A DNA stretch of 64,000 nucleotides from Coriobacterium glomerans PW2. GTDB lineage: Bacteria > Actinomycetota > Coriobacteriia > Coriobacteriales > Coriobacteriaceae. The position numbers and the translations under genes are program-made. The stretch is from positions 1,798,001 through 1,862,000 of the forward strand of contig NC_015389.1 in NCBI RefSeq assembly GCF_000195315.1, given 5' to 3'. Every line of letters starts with the position of its first letter. The first letter of the stretch is position 1. This document shows positions 63,114 to 64,000 of this stretch, piece after piece. The notes beneath the pieces were generated by a model. The model saw only the letters and a program-made list of their open reading frames with translations, was not told the origin of the DNA and ran no database searches.

Positions 63114-63626
63114 TCAGGTCGCCGCTCTGATGAAACCGGTGATCCGGTTGAACAAACCGGAGAGCAGCTCGACGACCTCTGAAGGCGTAGCGCCGTTCAG
63201 AATACAGGTGAGCGCGTACGATGCTGTGAATACCAAGCAAAGCGCCATGGGTATGCCGATGAGAAGCAACAGCGCTCTGCAGATGCGGGCGGCCCGTCGG
63301 CATCGTGCGCGATGCCGGTCATATGCCAGCTCCTCGCGATAAGACTCCTGAGCGACCGAGTACAGCTCCCCGTCACGCATCTCAGCCTGTTCAGGTGCCT
63401 GAGCCTCGCGATGCGCCCGCTCGTGCGGGGGCACTCGCACCCCCGCACGTCCGAAGAGCCGGGAGCGCAGCGATCGGTGGTCCCCGGACCGATCTGGTGC
63501 AGGACCGGCTATCTCATCGCACCAACCGGGGACGGCCCGCTCGCTGACGGTCTCGCAGGCGCACTCAGACTGAGCCCATCGGCGACGATCGGCTGTTCGC
63601 TGCGGAGTTTCGATAAACAGATTCAT
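63114..63626 (-). CDS. Small membrane protein of unknown function
   Basis: A 170-residue frame: a polar, Arg- and Glu-rich N-terminal 100 residues, a predicted amphipathic stretch (LYSVAQESYREELAYDRHRA), one long membrane segment (ALLLLIGIPMALCLVFTASY) and a short tail (ATPSEVVELLSGLFNRITGF). The second half is protein-like; the first is doubtful. ATG 63626 has GGGGGC upstream; a GTG at 63650 is the alternative. No family recognised. Convergent with nth. Confidence 0.55.
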   Translation of the reverse strand: MNLFIETPQRTADRRRWAQSECACETVSERAVPGWCDEIAGPAPDRSGDHRSLRSRLFGRAGVRVPPHERAHREAQAPEQAEMRDGELYSVAQESYREELAYDRHRARCRRAARICRALLLLIGIPMALCLVFTASYALTCILNGATPSEVVELLSGLFNRITGFIRAAT

Positions 63627-63862
63627 GCGGAGCCCCCGTTTCAAGGGCACGCGCAGAGAAGAGGGGCCCCTACAGCATGGGTGATGAGCTGCGCGAGCGC
63701 AAGGACGATTCTTTGCGATTTCGGCGAGCGGTCATCGCTCCCAGAGGGTCCATGCGACACCGCGACGTGGATCCGCGTGGCCGCGCGTGCGTGTCGGAGA
63801 CGCCATCCGGTTGATCAGCGTGACCGCGTCCGAGGCGAGATGACGATCAGCGCATCGTGCTC

Positions 63863-63902
63863 AAAGGGGTGTTGCGCTATGCGTGCGCAACACCCCTTTT
63901 TA
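63863..63902 (+). terminator. Strong intrinsic terminator
   Basis: AAAGGGGTGTTGCGC (63863-63877) pairs perfectly over 15 bp with GCGCAACACCCCTTT (63884-63898), 6-base loop, then T5 in all with the stem end. On the plus strand no recognised gene precedes it (63651-63862); on the minus strand it may end a gene entering from beyond the window. Confidence 0.75.
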
Positions 63903-63905
63903 TCA

Positions 63906-64000
63906 TCACTCGAAAACGGGAGCCGGGCGACCCTTCGATTCTCGAGAGCGATTGCCTGGACGTTGCAGCCCGCCAGCGATGAGCGAATCGCGATCGAGGT
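63906..64000 (-). CDS. Possible 3' end of a minus-strand gene
   Basis: The minus frame entering from the window edge reads LDRDSLIAGGLQRPGNRSRE and stops at 63906-63908, just before the hairpin at 63863-63898. The length (about 30 residues) is too short to identify. Support is only the frame and the terminator position. Confidence 0.3.
   Translation of the reverse strand, partial: LDRDSLIAGGLQRPGNRSRESKGRPAPVFE

Noticed and set aside
63651-63862. Possible structured small RNA before the terminator at 63863
   Set aside because: I could not match it to 6S, tmRNA, RNase P or SRP RNA, and saw no promoter; the terminator alone is not enough.

Overview
The window looks like chromosomal DNA of a saccharolytic, anaerobic, high-GC actinobacterium of the class Coriobacteriia (Collinsella or a close relative). 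This rests on the dense set of PTS sugar importers, a pyruvate formate-lyase, 6-phospho-glycosidases, AGGAGG-type ribosome sites, and the mix of actinobacterial and Firmicutes-like families. The genus is an inference. I saw no rRNA, tRNA, CRISPR array, IS element or phage.

Layout. 1-1054 is the end of a mannose-family PTS (IIC partial, IID). 1196-5584 holds a small membrane protein, a GntR/UTRA regulator and a DUF4342 / response regulator / histidine kinase operon. 5908-11858 is an eight-gene catabolic operon (SIS isomerase, mannose-type PTS IIB, IIC, IID and IIA, a 2-hydroxyacid dehydrogenase, two pyruvate-type aldolases). It is preceded by three copies of one palindromic operator and by a LacI regulator (12096-13142). 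13309-15672 carries engB, an MTA/SAH nucleosidase and an RpiR regulator. 15871-18898 is a fructose-type PTS (IIA, IIB, IIC) with a class II ketose-bisphosphate aldolase.

19188-30013 is an arabinoside locus. On the minus strand are two DUF1680-clan (GH127-like) beta-L-arabinofuranosidases flanking a POT-like transporter. On the plus strand are an AraC regulator, a cytoplasmic zincin-like protein, a GH51 alpha-L-arabinofuranosidase and a ROK kinase. Read together, they suggest import and dismantling of arabinosylated, possibly hydroxyproline-rich, glycopeptides.

30086-37779 is a beta-glucoside PTS operon with a LicR-type activator, IIA, IIB and IIC, GH1, DUF3284 and GH4. 38015-41488 encodes pyruvate formate-lyase split into a 708-residue catalytic part and a separate 83-residue glycyl-radical protein, plus the activase.

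41859-45131 is a BceAB-like exporter operon headed by a 59-residue membrane peptide. A paralogue of this peptide, with the same promoter dyad and leader hairpin, sits at 51120-51299. 45421-49222 is an SPFH protein, a ribbon-helix-helix-like protein and an ABC exporter. 49894-50943 is a putrescine-carbamoyltransferase-like protein with a changed carbamoyl-phosphate loop. 51604-52500 encodes a Nudix-Vsr fusion, next to an AT-richer stretch that may be gene decay. The end of the window holds two YhgE/Pip proteins, htpG, an rmuC with a lysine-rich tail, nth and a small membrane protein.
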